Shown: one piece after another, positions 25,892-34,621 of the stretch
Layout of the letters: each line of letters begins with the position of its first letter
Numbering within the stretch: position 1 is the stretch's first letter
NCBI RefSeq assembly: GCF_001632805.1
Contig: NZ_CP007220.1
Coordinates: 682,001-746,000, forward strand
From: Mycobacteroides chelonae CCUG 47445
GTDB taxonomy: Bacteria; Actinomycetota; Actinomycetes; Mycobacteriales; Mycobacteriaceae
Reading direction: 5' to 3'
DNA: 64,000 bases
Made by a program: the position numbers and the translations under genes
Notes under the pieces: generated by a model
Told to the model about the DNA's origin: nothing
What the model saw: the letters and a program-made list of their open reading frames with translations, nothing else
Databases searched by the model: none

Positions 25892-28201
25892 CTATCCGCA
25901 GGTAGCGTCGCCGGCGTTGACGACGGTCAGGTCCATTGGGAGCTCGGCGGGTGCCATCGCGCCCGAGGACAGCTGTAACGGCACGGTCGAGCCGGCGGCG
26001 GGCGGAGCCTGCAAGTTCGCGGTGGAGGCGTAGTCACTGCCGAGGACCACGCGCACGGTGGTTTGCGCCCCGTTGATTCGCTGGAGCTTGGCACCGCCGA
26101 AGGAGGCGGCAACGGTCGCGGCTTGCTGCTCGTGCCCCGGCGAGAAAAAGACTGTGGTGGAGGGCAGGGTGGACGGATAGTCGTCGGTGGTGGTGATGCC
26201 GAATCCATAGTGGGTCAATTGGCTCGCCGCCGACGCTGCCAGGCCCGTTTGGCCGGTGCTGTTGGACACGTGCACATTGATCTCACTGGGCTCGGTGGTC
26301 ACCAGATCGACGGGCTCACTCGGCGTGGCGGCCGGAGTTGGTGTGGCGGTGGATGTTTCGCCGAGCTCGCTTGCGGCTCCGTGCTCGCTGGACGCCAACG
26401 TGGTGTCCTGGGTGGTGGTGCCGGGCATCGGAACGCGGGTGCCGTCGGGCTGCAGCTCGCCGGGCAGCGGATCGTCATTGATGATGGCGTCGAAGATCTT
26501 TCGGATGTCCGTGGTGCGGGGCGTCTCATTGCCTTCGGAATCGGTGCCGTCGGTCGGCACCGTCAGGAAGGTGATTCGGCCGGCCTTCACGTCCTGGAGC
26601 GACTGACCCAGGTCCACAAGGTCTTTGGTCCTGATGTTGTCGACGTAGGAGTCGTCGATGAAGGTGTTCACCACGTTGTTGAGCTTGCTCAACGAGAAGA
26701 ACGTGTTGTGCGAGATCATCGAACGCAGCAGGGACGACAGGAACAACTGCTGGCGCTTGATGCGTCCGTAGTCGCCGTTGTATTCGGTGGTGACCTGACG
26801 TGCGCGCACGTACTGCAGAGCGGTGTGCCCGTCAATCGTTTGGCGCCCAGCGTTTTCCAGCACGGTGCCCAGCTCGTAGTCTTCGATCGGAGTGGGTGTG
26901 CACACCTCGACGCCGCCGAGCGCGTCGACCATCTTGGAGAAGCCGGCGAAGTCCACCCCGAGGAAGCGGTTGATGTTCAACCCCGACATCTTCTGGATGA
27001 CCTTGACCAGGCATTTGGGTCCGCCGAATGCGAATGCCGAATTGAGTTTGGTTTCGGTGTAGGCCTTATCGGGTCCGTAGGACCGGGTGTCTTCGTTCCA
27101 GACCTCGCACAGTGTCGGCTGAATCGCCAGGTCGCGCGGGAAGGACACCACCGCGACACGCTTACGGTTCGCCGGGATGTTGACCAACATCATGGTGTCC
27201 GAGCGGGTGCCTTCGGCGTCGGAGGTGTCTCCGGCTCCCATGCTGCTATTGGCACCTGCCCGCGTGTCCACGCCGATGATCAGGAAGTTCTCGTCGCCGT
27301 ATTGAGCGTTGGGATCACGAATATCGTGAGAGTTGGGGTCCAGCGCCTCGACGCGGTTGAGTCTGTTGTTCTTGACATTGCTCCACTGCCACGCGCCGCC
27401 GGTCAGAGCCAGGGAGCACACCGCGACCACAGCGGCGATGGAGCGTCCGAGGTAGATGGGGCGCCGCGAGCGCTTGGGTTCAGGTTCCCGAACAGAGGGT
27501 TCCGGATTGCCCACCCGGATCGGAATGGCGCGGGTGTCGATGTTGTCGTCCAGATTCGATGCCCGTACGCGGCGCGCGGCGGCCTTGTCGTAAAGGGGGG
27601 CGTCGTCCGGATAGTCCACAAAGTCGGGGCGCTCATCGACCGGTTCATCGGGTTGGTGATCGAGATGGGGCATGTCCTGCGGCACCTGCGGCAGGACATC
27701 GGTGTGGCTCTCGTCGGCGATCGGGCCGGGAGCGGGCTCCTCGGCGCGGTCCTCGTCCTCTGAGCGAGCGTGCCGCCGCGATCGGCGCCCACCGCCGGCG
27801 CCCTCACGGGCCAGGAGGTCGGCCACCGACAGGGAGTGCGAGCCGGTCTCGTGTGCTGACGGCGCGGTCTCCTCCGGTGCGGGAGTTGGCTTGGCTCCGC
27901 TGGGAGCCGGTCGGGGAGGCCGTGCGGCCTGTCTGGGTGCGGGTCGGGGAGAACGCGCCGACGGCTCGGCGCGCAGCGTCTCGCGCACCGACTGTTCGAT
28001 CTCCAAGCGCCGGGTCCACTCGTCGTCGGTGGGGTCAGGCAGCGAGTGATTCAGGGCCGGCGGTGGTGTCCACGGTGTGTTGGATCGTTCCGGCGCTACG
28101 TCGATGTCAGGATGACTGCCAACGGGCTCGATGGCGCGTTCCCATGGGGCCGCGCCATATGCGCGTGGTTGGGCAGGAGTGGCGTTGGGGCCATCACCCA
28201 T
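25892..28201 (-). CDS. LytR-CpsA-Psr family cell-wall ligase with LytR_C domain
   Basis: 769 residues. A long disordered, Pro/Ala-rich cytoplasmic N-terminus (about 265 residues) is followed by one membrane helix (SIAAVVAVCSLALTGGAW). The LCP catalytic domain has FLIIGVDTRAG, RSDTMMLVNI, VSFPRDLAI, and the ALQYVRARQ and DYGRIKRQQ motifs. The C-terminal LytR_C domain starts near INVHVSNSTG. LCP enzymes transfer arabinogalactan to peptidoglycan in mycobacteria. The N-tail is unusually long. ATG at 28201 lies 7 bases after GCGAGG. Syntenic with Rv0822c. Confidence 0.9.
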   Translation of the reverse strand: MGDGPNATPAQPRAYGAAPWERAIEPVGSHPDIDVAPERSNTPWTPPPALNHSLPDPTDDEWTRRLEIEQSVRETLRAEPSARSPRPAPRQAARPPRPAPSGAKPTPAPEETAPSAHETGSHSLSVADLLAREGAGGGRRSRRHARSEDEDRAEEPAPGPIADESHTDVLPQVPQDMPHLDHQPDEPVDERPDFVDYPDDAPLYDKAAARRVRASNLDDNIDTRAIPIRVGNPEPSVREPEPKRSRRPIYLGRSIAAVVAVCSLALTGGAWQWSNVKNNRLNRVEALDPNSHDIRDPNAQYGDENFLIIGVDTRAGANSSMGAGDTSDAEGTRSDTMMLVNIPANRKRVAVVSFPRDLAIQPTLCEVWNEDTRSYGPDKAYTETKLNSAFAFGGPKCLVKVIQKMSGLNINRFLGVDFAGFSKMVDALGGVEVCTPTPIEDYELGTVLENAGRQTIDGHTALQYVRARQVTTEYNGDYGRIKRQQLFLSSLLRSMISHNTFFSLSKLNNVVNTFIDDSYVDNIRTKDLVDLGQSLQDVKAGRITFLTVPTDGTDSEGNETPRTTDIRKIFDAIINDDPLPGELQPDGTRVPMPGTTTQDTTLASSEHGAASELGETSTATPTPAATPSEPVDLVTTEPSEINVHVSNSTGQTGLAASAASQLTHYGFGITTTDDYPSTLPSTTVFFSPGHEQQAATVAASFGGAKLQRINGAQTTVRVVLGSDYASTANLQAPPAAGSTVPLQLSSGAMAPAELPMDLTVVNAGDATCG

Positions 28202-28348
28202 GTTCAACCTCGCTTAAAACGTCTGGACAGTTGCAAGTACACGGCACACCGGCAGCACATAGCGCCGTGCCCGGGGCACGGTCGTCGTCACATGCTACTG
28301 AGCATTGCCGCAGATCACCATGCCCAGTGACCGAGATGTGACCCCACG

Positions 28349-29524
28349 TCACCCGCCAGAGTGCATGACATCGGCGGCCGAGGGAACAGTGCAATCGTCG
28401 GGGTCATTGAGCCAGCCATCGGGTAGCGACACCTTGCCCGGTGACCCCTGACGCCCGCGGGGACCGTTTCCGCCTTCGGGGAAAGGAGCCGTGGCGTCCA
28501 GCTGATGGAGAAGGGTGTCCAGCTCGGCGAGGGTACTGACGAGTGCGAGCGCGCGGCGGAGGTCTCCACCGGCCGGGAAGCCGTGTAGATACCACGCGAT
28601 GTGCTTGCGCATATCGCGCAACGCCTTGTCCTCCCCAAAATGGTCGACGAGCAACACCGCATGACGCCGCATGATGTCCGTGACCTGACCGAGATTCGGG
28701 GGCGCGGGAATCGTCTGACCGTTGAATACGGCACTCAACTCCGCGAAGAGCCAGGGTCGGCCGAGGCAACCGCGACCGATGACAACACCGTCGCAGCCCG
28801 TCTGTTCCATCATGACGACGGCATCGGCGGCATCGAAAATGTCGCCGTTTCCGAGGACGGGGATGGTTGTGACGTGATTCTTGAGCGCGGCGATCTGGTT
28901 CCAGTCGGCGGCCCCGGAGTAACGCTGCGAGGCGGTGCGGGCGTGTAGTGCGACCGCCGCGGCACCCTCTGCCTCGGCGATGGCTCCGGCATCCAGATGG
29001 GTGTGGTGGTCGTCGTCGATGCCGACACGGAACTTCACCGTCACCGGTATGTCGGTGCCCTCGGTGGCCCGGACGGCGGCGGAGACGATTTGGCCGAACA
29101 GTCGCCGCTTGTAAGGAAGCGCGGCGCCTCCGCCATTTCGGGTGACCTTGGGGACTGGGCAGCCGAAGTTCATATCGATGTGATCGGCGAGGTTCTCGTC
29201 GACAACCATCTTGGCGGCGCGGTAGGTCGTTTCCGGATCTACCGAATACAGCTGCAGCGACCGTGGTGACTCTTCGGGGGAGAAGGTGGTCATGTGCAGC
29301 GTGACGGGATGCCGTTCGGCGAGTGCCCGCGCGGTCACCATCTCGCAGACATACAGGCCGCTCACGGTGCCGGTGGTGGCCAGCTCAAGCTCCCGGCACA
29401 ACATCCGGAACGCCACGTTGGTGACACCCGCCATCGGTGCCAGTACGACCGGGCTAGGCAATGCCAAAGACCCGATCCGCAGTTCGCGGGATCGGGCCTT
29501 CGGGAGGTCGACGGATGCGGTCAC
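28349..29524 (-). CDS. dus: tRNA-dihydrouridine synthase
   Basis: 391 residues with the FMN-dependent TIM barrel of Dus enzymes, which reduce uridines in the tRNA D-loop. LAPMAGVTNVAFRMLCRELE begins the barrel. MNFGCPVPKVTRNGGGAAL holds the catalytic Cys region, and VIGRGCLGRPWLF is the phosphate-binding end. GTG at 29524 is used, only 11 bp after the desA1 stop, so both are co-transcribed. The C-terminal tail of about 50 residues is polar. Syntenic with Rv0823c. Confidence 0.93.
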   Translation of the reverse strand: MTASVDLPKARSRELRIGSLALPSPVVLAPMAGVTNVAFRMLCRELELATTGTVSGLYVCEMVTARALAERHPVTLHMTTFSPEESPRSLQLYSVDPETTYRAAKMVVDENLADHIDMNFGCPVPKVTRNGGGAALPYKRRLFGQIVSAAVRATEGTDIPVTVKFRVGIDDDHHTHLDAGAIAEAEGAAAVALHARTASQRYSGAADWNQIAALKNHVTTIPVLGNGDIFDAADAVVMMEQTGCDGVVIGRGCLGRPWLFAELSAVFNGQTIPAPPNLGQVTDIMRRHAVLLVDHFGEDKALRDMRKHIAWYLHGFPAGGDLRRALALVSTLAELDTLLHQLDATAPFPEGGNGPRGRQGSPGKVSLPDGWLNDPDDCTVPSAADVMHSGG

Positions 29525-29535
29525 GTGTCAGTTGA

Positions 29536-30540
29536 TTAGACGCTGATCGCTTCCCTGGCGGCCTTGGCGGCGTTGCGTTCGGCGCGTTTGGCCTGGCGCT
29601 CCAGGTACTTGGCTTTGACTTCTTCGAAGTCTTCGGAGGTCTTCCTGAGATCGCCGATGATGCGTTCGACACCCTCGCGGTACTCGTCGCCCTCGCCGTT
29701 GATGTCGTCACGATCGAAGATGCGCCACTTGCGCAGCACCGGCAGCACCACCTCATCGAGGTGGGACTGCGGGTCGTAGACGCCGCCGGTGGCGATGGTG
29801 ACCGCGTTACGGCGGAAGCCCGGAATCGTGTAACCAGGCATCTTGAAGTTGTCGAGCACCCGGAAGATGGACTTCATGGCCTGGTTCGGGGCGATCTTGA
29901 GGCCGGCCTCGACCATGTTGCGGTAGAAGATCATGTGCAGGTTCTCGTCGGTGGAGATGCGCTTGAGCAGCTCATCGGCAATGGGCTCGTCGCAGGCCTT
30001 ACCGGTGTTGCGGTGCGAGACACGGGTGGCCAGCTCCTGGAACGTCACGTACACCACCGAATCGAACAGGCTCTCGGCGAAGAGCTCCTCGCCGCCCTGG
30101 CGGTTCTGGCCGGGGGAGAACCCGCGGGTCATCTGCTCCACGCGCAGCTTCTCGAGTTCGATCGGGTCCACCGAGCGGGTCACCACGAGGTAGTCGCGGA
30201 TGGCGATGCCATGGCGGTTCTCCTCGGCGGTCCACCGGTTCACCCAGGTACCCCACGGCCCGTCCATGGTGAAGTTCATGGCGATCTCACGGTGATACGA
30301 GGGCAGGTTGTCCTCGGTGAGCAGATTGGTGATCATGGCGACCTTGGCCAGCTCAGAGAGCTTGGACTGCTCGGGATCCCAGTCCTGTCCGCCCAATGCC
30401 TTGTAGTTCTTGCCCTCTGACCAGGGGACATAGTCATGCGGGTTCCAGTCCTTGGTGACGCCGAGGTGGCGATGCACATTCTCCTCGACCACGGGCTCAA
30501 GCTCATGGAGCAGCTCCAGGTCGGTGAATTCCTTCTGCAT
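29536..30540 (-). CDS. desA1: Acyl-ACP desaturase DesA1
   Basis: 334 residues of the soluble stearoyl-ACP desaturase family, which uses a di-iron site to introduce double bonds for mycolic acid precursors. The ligands lie in WTAEENRHG (E-E-x-x-H type) and STDENLHMIFY. ATG at 30540 is preferred because GAGGG lies 6 bases before it; ATG at 30546 is an alternative. M. tuberculosis DesA1 (Rv0824c) is essential and required for mycolate synthesis. Confidence 0.95.
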   Translation of the reverse strand: MQKEFTDLELLHELEPVVEENVHRHLGVTKDWNPHDYVPWSEGKNYKALGGQDWDPEQSKLSELAKVAMITNLLTEDNLPSYHREIAMNFTMDGPWGTWVNRWTAEENRHGIAIRDYLVVTRSVDPIELEKLRVEQMTRGFSPGQNRQGGEELFAESLFDSVVYVTFQELATRVSHRNTGKACDEPIADELLKRISTDENLHMIFYRNMVEAGLKIAPNQAMKSIFRVLDNFKMPGYTIPGFRRNAVTIATGGVYDPQSHLDEVVLPVLRKWRIFDRDDINGEGDEYREGVERIIGDLRKTSEDFEEVKAKYLERQAKRAERNAAKAAREAISV

Positions 30541-30752
30541 GGACATCCCTCAGGTTCGACAGAGTTATCTGTATCTGGAAGTTGCAGTCAATATATCTGT
30601 AAACGGCGGTTGCATACAAGTGGGTGGACTGTGGCGCACAACAACCTGCCCGCGGGCCTTCTGGCGTGCGGATGAAGGCATTTCTCGCTCGAGCTGCGAG
30701 GCCTGTACAACCGCAGTATGCTTGCTGACAACCCAAGGTGGAGGTGTAACCA

Positions 30753-31100
30753 GTGAAGTCGGTAGTCAACGCGGCCATTGTCACGGTTGCGGGTGCGGGT
30801 TTTTCGTTGGCGATGGCGGGGCTGGCCCATGCGGGTGGTCCGACGGATACCACCGGGCAGTTCTACGGCGACGCCTCCTCGACCCTCAAGGGTGAGGGCT
30901 ACACGGTCGTCGTGGCCGGTCGCTCCGGTGATCAGGTAGGCCTGGACAACTGTCTTGTCTCGCACCAGGAAGCATTCACCGTCAAGAAGGGTCAGGACGA
31001 CCGCGGAAAGATGGTTCATGTGACCCTGCGGTGCTACAAGGCAGAGGTCGCGGCGGCTAAGAAGGCTGCTGAGGATAAGGCGAAGTCTGCGGCGGCGTAG
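30753..31100 (+). CDS. Small exported protein with Lys/Ala-rich tail
   Basis: 115 residues. The signal peptide (VTVAGAGFSLAMAGLAHA) precedes a mature domain with two cysteines (LDNCLV; LRCYK) and a helical AAAKKAAEDKAKSAAA tail. It resembles the protein at 61941 in layout (GYTVVVAGRSG against GYRVIVSKSG, then L-x-x-C), so both belong to one family of small secreted mycobacterial proteins. GTG at 30753 follows GGTGGAGGTG. Its last 44 bases overlap the 3' end of the convergent TetR gene. Function unknown. Confidence 0.7.
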   Translation: MKSVVNAAIVTVAGAGFSLAMAGLAHAGGPTDTTGQFYGDASSTLKGEGYTVVVAGRSGDQVGLDNCLVSHQEAFTVKKGQDDRGKMVHVTLRCYKAEVAAAKKAAEDKAKSAAA

Positions 31101-31707
31101 TCGACCCAGTTGTCGTCGGCGTCGAGTTCGCGCCCTGTAGCAGTATGTGCACGCAGTAATCCACGAACCGCTGGCGTTCCACTTTCAGCTCCTCATTCAG
31201 GTATCCCCTGAAAAGGCTTGTCAGCGCCCCGACCAAACTGGTCGCGACCAGCTGTTGCTGCACCTCGTCGGCCAGATTGGTGCTGAGCTTTCCCTGCAGC
31301 AGCGCGACGAATCGTGGCAGCCAGTCGTAACCCGACTCCGAGAGCGTTGGCTCAAATGTCGGTGCTATCAAGAGAACTCGCCCCATGGTGGGTTCGTCCA
31401 CCATCAGCCGGACGAACGCGTCGACGCCTTCGTGTGCCGATCGTGCACCGCTGAGCGCTTCGATCGCGCGAAATCCCACGTGGTCGTAGACCGCCCGGAC
31501 AAAGGTGTCGCGGTCGGAGAAGTTCTCGTAGAAGTACCGCTCGGTCATGCCGGCGGATCGACATACGGCACGGACGGTGACGGCCGGCCGGGGGCTCAGG
31601 CCGAGTAGCCGCACGCCGGCTGCCATGAGCTCGCGCCGCCGCTCATCGGCGCGCTCGGCCGCCGAGATGCCCGCCCAGCTACGTCGCTGCGCTTGACCGT
31701 TCGTCAC
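31057..31707 (-). CDS. TetR-family regulator next to DUF2236 genes
   Basis: 216 residues. The DNA-binding domain reads VTVRAVCRSAGMTERYFYEN, and the Pro/Thr-rich C-terminus is a disordered tail. GTG at 31707 follows GGAGG. It is divergent from the DUF2236 gene at 31782. The perfect dyad TGACAA-N6-TTGTCA (31733-31750) between them is the obvious operator, so it probably represses itself and that gene. Place and type correspond to M. tuberculosis Rv0825c, as I recall. Confidence 0.82.
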   Translation of the reverse strand: MTNGQAQRRSWAGISAAERADERRRELMAAGVRLLGLSPRPAVTVRAVCRSAGMTERYFYENFSDRDTFVRAVYDHVGFRAIEALSGARSAHEGVDAFVRLMVDEPTMGRVLLIAPTFEPTLSESGYDWLPRFVALLQGKLSTNLADEVQQQLVATSLVGALTSLFRGYLNEELKVERQRFVDYCVHILLQGANSTPTTTGSTTPPQTSPYPQQPS

Positions 31708-31732
31708 GGGCCTCCTAATCTGATATCAAAGT

Positions 31733-31750
31733 TGACAACCCTGATTGTCA
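31733..31750. promoter_or_regulatory. TetR operator dyad
   Basis: TGACAACCCTGATTGTCA: perfect 6-bp arms with a 6-base spacer, centred in the 74-bp gap between the divergent TetR and DUF2236 genes. TetR-family repressors bind dyads of this size. Confidence 0.6.
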
Positions 31751-31781
31751 CTATACGTCGAACTGCAATGGAGCGTTCCGA

Positions 31782-32792
31782 ATGGTCAACGATATGTCCG
31801 AGCTCGCCCAGTCTGCCGGGGAATCCGCTGCGTTCGTGTCGGGCTGCCCGGTGAGTCATGGCGCAGGTTCGTCGACCACTGTGCCGCTTGGCCCGGAATC
31901 GTTGACGTGGAAGTACTTCGGCGACTGGCGGGGGGTGCTGCAAGGCCCCTATGCCGGGTCCATGCAGAACATGCATCCACAGCTGGGCGCGGCCGTCGAA
32001 CAGCACTCCCTGTTCTTCCGGGAACGTTGGCAGCGGCTCCTGCGCTCGTTGTATCCGATCGGCGGCGTCGTGTTCGACGGGGATCGCGCACCGATGACGG
32101 GTGCCGAGGTGCGCGACTATCACGTCAACATCAAAGGAGTCGACGATCAGGGGCGCCGGTACAGCGCGCTCAATCCAGACGTCTTCTACTGGGCGCACGC
32201 GACCTTCTTCATGGGCACGATCGTTGTCGCGGACTGGCTCAGCGGCGGTATCGGTGAGGCCGAGAAGCGTCAGCTCTTCGATGAGCACATCACGTGGTAC
32301 CGGATGTATGGCATGAGTATGCGGCCAGTGCCGAAGACCTGGGAGGACTTCCAGGAGTACTGGGATCACATGTGCATCAACGTCTTAGAGGACAACAAGG
32401 CCACGCGCGATGTGCTTGACCTGACCACTTTGGCGGTGCCGCCGTTTGCGCCCTGGATTCCCGAGGGGCTGTGGCGGTTCCAACGACGTTTGGTGGCGCC
32501 GATGTTTGTGTGGCTGACCGTTGGGCTGTACCACCCGGCCGTTCGGGAACGTTTCGGCTACACATGGTCTGCGCGCGACGAATGGTGGCACCGCAAGTTC
32601 GGGCAGGCCGTCAATCTGCTCTTCACATTCGTGCCCGAGCGCAAGCGCCGTCACCCCCGGGCCCGTGCCGGATGGGATCGCGCGCTTGGGCGCATACCGG
32701 CGAACGCGCCGCTGCCGCAGACTCCGGACCGTAACCTGCCGCCACTGGATACCTGGGGCAGCCCTAACCACTACAACCCCAAGGTCTCCTGA
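31782..32792 (+). CDS. DUF2236 (MpaB/Lcp-like) oxygenase-family protein, copy 1
   Basis: 336 residues of DUF2236, a haem-binding family related to latex-clearing oxygenase and mycophenolic acid MpaB. Family residues appear in YWAHATFF, DEHITWYRMYGMSM and FQEYWDHMC; the His residues are candidates for haem ligation. ATG at 31782 follows GGAG by 8 bases. A close paralogue lies 106 bp downstream. The two share long identical blocks (VLEDNKATRD, RHPRARAGWDRA against KHPRARAGWDRA), a recent tandem duplication. Reaction unknown; Rv0826 is the probable orthologue. Confidence 0.85.
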   Translation: MVNDMSELAQSAGESAAFVSGCPVSHGAGSSTTVPLGPESLTWKYFGDWRGVLQGPYAGSMQNMHPQLGAAVEQHSLFFRERWQRLLRSLYPIGGVVFDGDRAPMTGAEVRDYHVNIKGVDDQGRRYSALNPDVFYWAHATFFMGTIVVADWLSGGIGEAEKRQLFDEHITWYRMYGMSMRPVPKTWEDFQEYWDHMCINVLEDNKATRDVLDLTTLAVPPFAPWIPEGLWRFQRRLVAPMFVWLTVGLYHPAVRERFGYTWSARDEWWHRKFGQAVNLLFTFVPERKRRHPRARAGWDRALGRIPANAPLPQTPDRNLPPLDTWGSPNHYNPKVS

Positions 32793-32850
32793 ACTCCGGC
32801 TATTTTTGGTGCTTGACGTCACCACATCGAAGCTCCTAATCTCGACATAT

Positions 32851-32870
32851 AACTGAATTTAGATTCAGTT
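32851..32870. promoter_or_regulatory. Perfect dyad before the second DUF2236 gene
   Basis: AACTGAATTTAGATTCAGTT has 8-bp perfect arms and a 4-base spacer, 29 bp before the ATG at 32899. It differs in sequence from the dyad at 31733, so a second, unlinked regulator may act here. No terminator is evident between the two DUF2236 genes. Confidence 0.5.
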
Positions 32871-32898
32871 TCTGGGACGGGCTGCGACGGAGTGGGTC

Positions 32899-33882
32899 AT
32901 GACCGATGGCGAGATCAATTCCCTGACGGCAGGCTGTCCTGTTTCGCACGGTTCCGGCCGATCGGTGGTTACGCCGCTAGGGCCCGATTCGTTGACCTGG
33001 AAGCTCACGGCGGACTGGTCCGGAATGTTGATGGGCACCTACGCCACCGCGATGCAGAACATGCACCCGAAACTCGGTGCCGCCGTCGAGGAGCACTCGA
33101 CTTTCCTGCGTGAGCGGTGGGAGCGCCTTCTGCGCTCCCTGTACCCGATCACCGGCGTGGTCTTCGATGCGGACCGGGCGCCGGCGACCGGAGCAGAGGT
33201 GCGCGGCTATCACGTCGGTATCAAAGGTGTTGATAGTCAAGGGCGCCGCTACAGCGCATTGGATCCTGATGTCTTCTATTGGGCGCACGCAACCTTTTTC
33301 AAGTCGCTGCTGCTGTCCGTGGAGCGGTTGGGCGGGGGTCTATCGGAGGCGCAGAAGCGCCAGCTTTTTGACGAGCACATCGTCTGGTACCAGATGTACG
33401 GCATGAGCATGCGGCCCGTGCCGGCCAGCTGGGAGGAGTTCCAGGTGTACTGGGATCACATGTGTGCCAATGTCTTAGAGGACAACAAGGCCACACGTGA
33501 CCTGCTGGACTTCGCCCAGTTGCCGAAACCGCCATTTCTGCCGCTGATGCCGAACTGGATGTGGCGATTGACCCTTCCTGTCTTCACCCGATTTTCTGAG
33601 TGGGTGATGGTTGGGATGTTCGATGATCCGGTGCGAAAGCGACTGGGGTACACCTGGACCGACCGTGATGAGCGGCGCCTGGAGCTGTTGGGCAGGGTGA
33701 ACCACGCGGTGTTCAGGCTCGTGCCCTTCCGGTGGAGAAAGCATCCGCGCGCCCGAGCGGGTTGGGACCGGGCAACCGGACGGGCGCCCGCCAGCGCGCC
33801 GTTGCCGCAGGCGTCAGCCCGCTACCTGCCGCCGGTGGAGTTGCGCGACAGCCCCCACCACTACAGCCCCAAGGTGTCCTAG
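32899..33882 (+). CDS. DUF2236 (MpaB/Lcp-like) oxygenase-family protein, copy 2
   Basis: 327 residues, collinear with the preceding paralogue along its whole length. It has the same GCPVSHG N-terminal motif, the YWAHATFF and QMYGMSMRPVPA blocks, and the ending HYSPKVS against HYNPKVS. The main differences are in the membrane-associated stretch (residues about 215-245) and the N-terminus. ATG at 32899 is preceded by its own palindrome, suggesting separate control. Two copies may serve different substrates or conditions. Confidence 0.85.
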   Translation: MTDGEINSLTAGCPVSHGSGRSVVTPLGPDSLTWKLTADWSGMLMGTYATAMQNMHPKLGAAVEEHSTFLRERWERLLRSLYPITGVVFDADRAPATGAEVRGYHVGIKGVDSQGRRYSALDPDVFYWAHATFFKSLLLSVERLGGGLSEAQKRQLFDEHIVWYQMYGMSMRPVPASWEEFQVYWDHMCANVLEDNKATRDLLDFAQLPKPPFLPLMPNWMWRLTLPVFTRFSEWVMVGMFDDPVRKRLGYTWTDRDERRLELLGRVNHAVFRLVPFRWRKHPRARAGWDRATGRAPASAPLPQASARYLPPVELRDSPHHYSPKVS

Positions 33883-33938
33883 CCGTTGTTTGTCTTTCGC
33901 CGGTGACAACCGCGTTCTTAGTGCCATGATTTCTGCTC

Positions 33939-34613
33939 ATGGCAGGAAGTTGGGGCTCTGTCCTCACCGGACTCGTTCCGCTCGGATTGGTTGTCGCACT
34001 CTCGCCGATCACCGTCATCCCGGCAGTGTTGGTCTTGCACGCGCCACGGCCACGGCCGAGTGGGCTTGCCTTCCTGGCCGGCTGGCTCTTCGGCCTCGCC
34101 GCGCTCACGGCGCTGTGTGTCTCGGCCACAGGTTTACTCGGTGGGCTACACCGATCGGCGCCGAACTGGGCCTCGTGGGTGCGGGTGGTCCTCGGCTCGG
34201 TGCTGATCCTGTTCGGCATCTATCGATGGATGACCCGACATCATCACACCGACTCACCGGCCTGGATGCGAACGTTCTCCACCATCGGCCCGGCCCGGGC
34301 GGCGATCACCGGGACGGCCCTGGTGCTGGTGCGGCCGGATGTCCTGTTCATTTGCGTCCCAGCCGGATTGGCGATTGGTGCCAGTGGGCTGGATCTCGCT
34401 GATCGGTGGACGGCAGCAGCGTTCTTTGTCGTTGTCGCCGCCTCGACCGTCGCTATCCCGATACTGGCCTACGCGGCGGCGGGCCACCGGCTCGATGACA
34501 CGATGAGCCGGCTCAAAGATTGGATGGAGAAGAACAACGCCGCCCTAATGGCCACCATCTTGATCGTGATCGGTGTGATGGTGCTATACAACGGAATTCA
34601 CGCGTTGGCCTGA
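33939..34613 (+). CDS. GAP-family integral membrane protein
   Basis: 224 residues with about six hydrophobic helices. It is of the Sap/GAP (glycopeptidolipid-addressing protein) and LysE-like type. Family features are the LVVALSPITVIPAVLVLHA opening with a Pro-rich first helix, the short basic cytoplasmic loop RWMTRHHH, and a C-terminal amphipathic stretch LKDWMEKNNAA before the last helix. GAP proteins are linked to surface glycolipid export in rapid growers. That specific role is not shown here. Confidence 0.7.
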   Translation: MAGSWGSVLTGLVPLGLVVALSPITVIPAVLVLHAPRPRPSGLAFLAGWLFGLAALTALCVSATGLLGGLHRSAPNWASWVRVVLGSVLILFGIYRWMTRHHHTDSPAWMRTFSTIGPARAAITGTALVLVRPDVLFICVPAGLAIGASGLDLADRWTAAAFFVVVAASTVAIPILAYAAAGHRLDDTMSRLKDWMEKNNAALMATILIVIGVMVLYNGIHALA

Positions 34614-34621
34614 GGCCATGT

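Noticed and set aside
26063..27763. 566-codon plus-strand frame over the LCP gene
   Set aside because: Shadow of the LCP ligase, no motifs, no ribosome-binding site.
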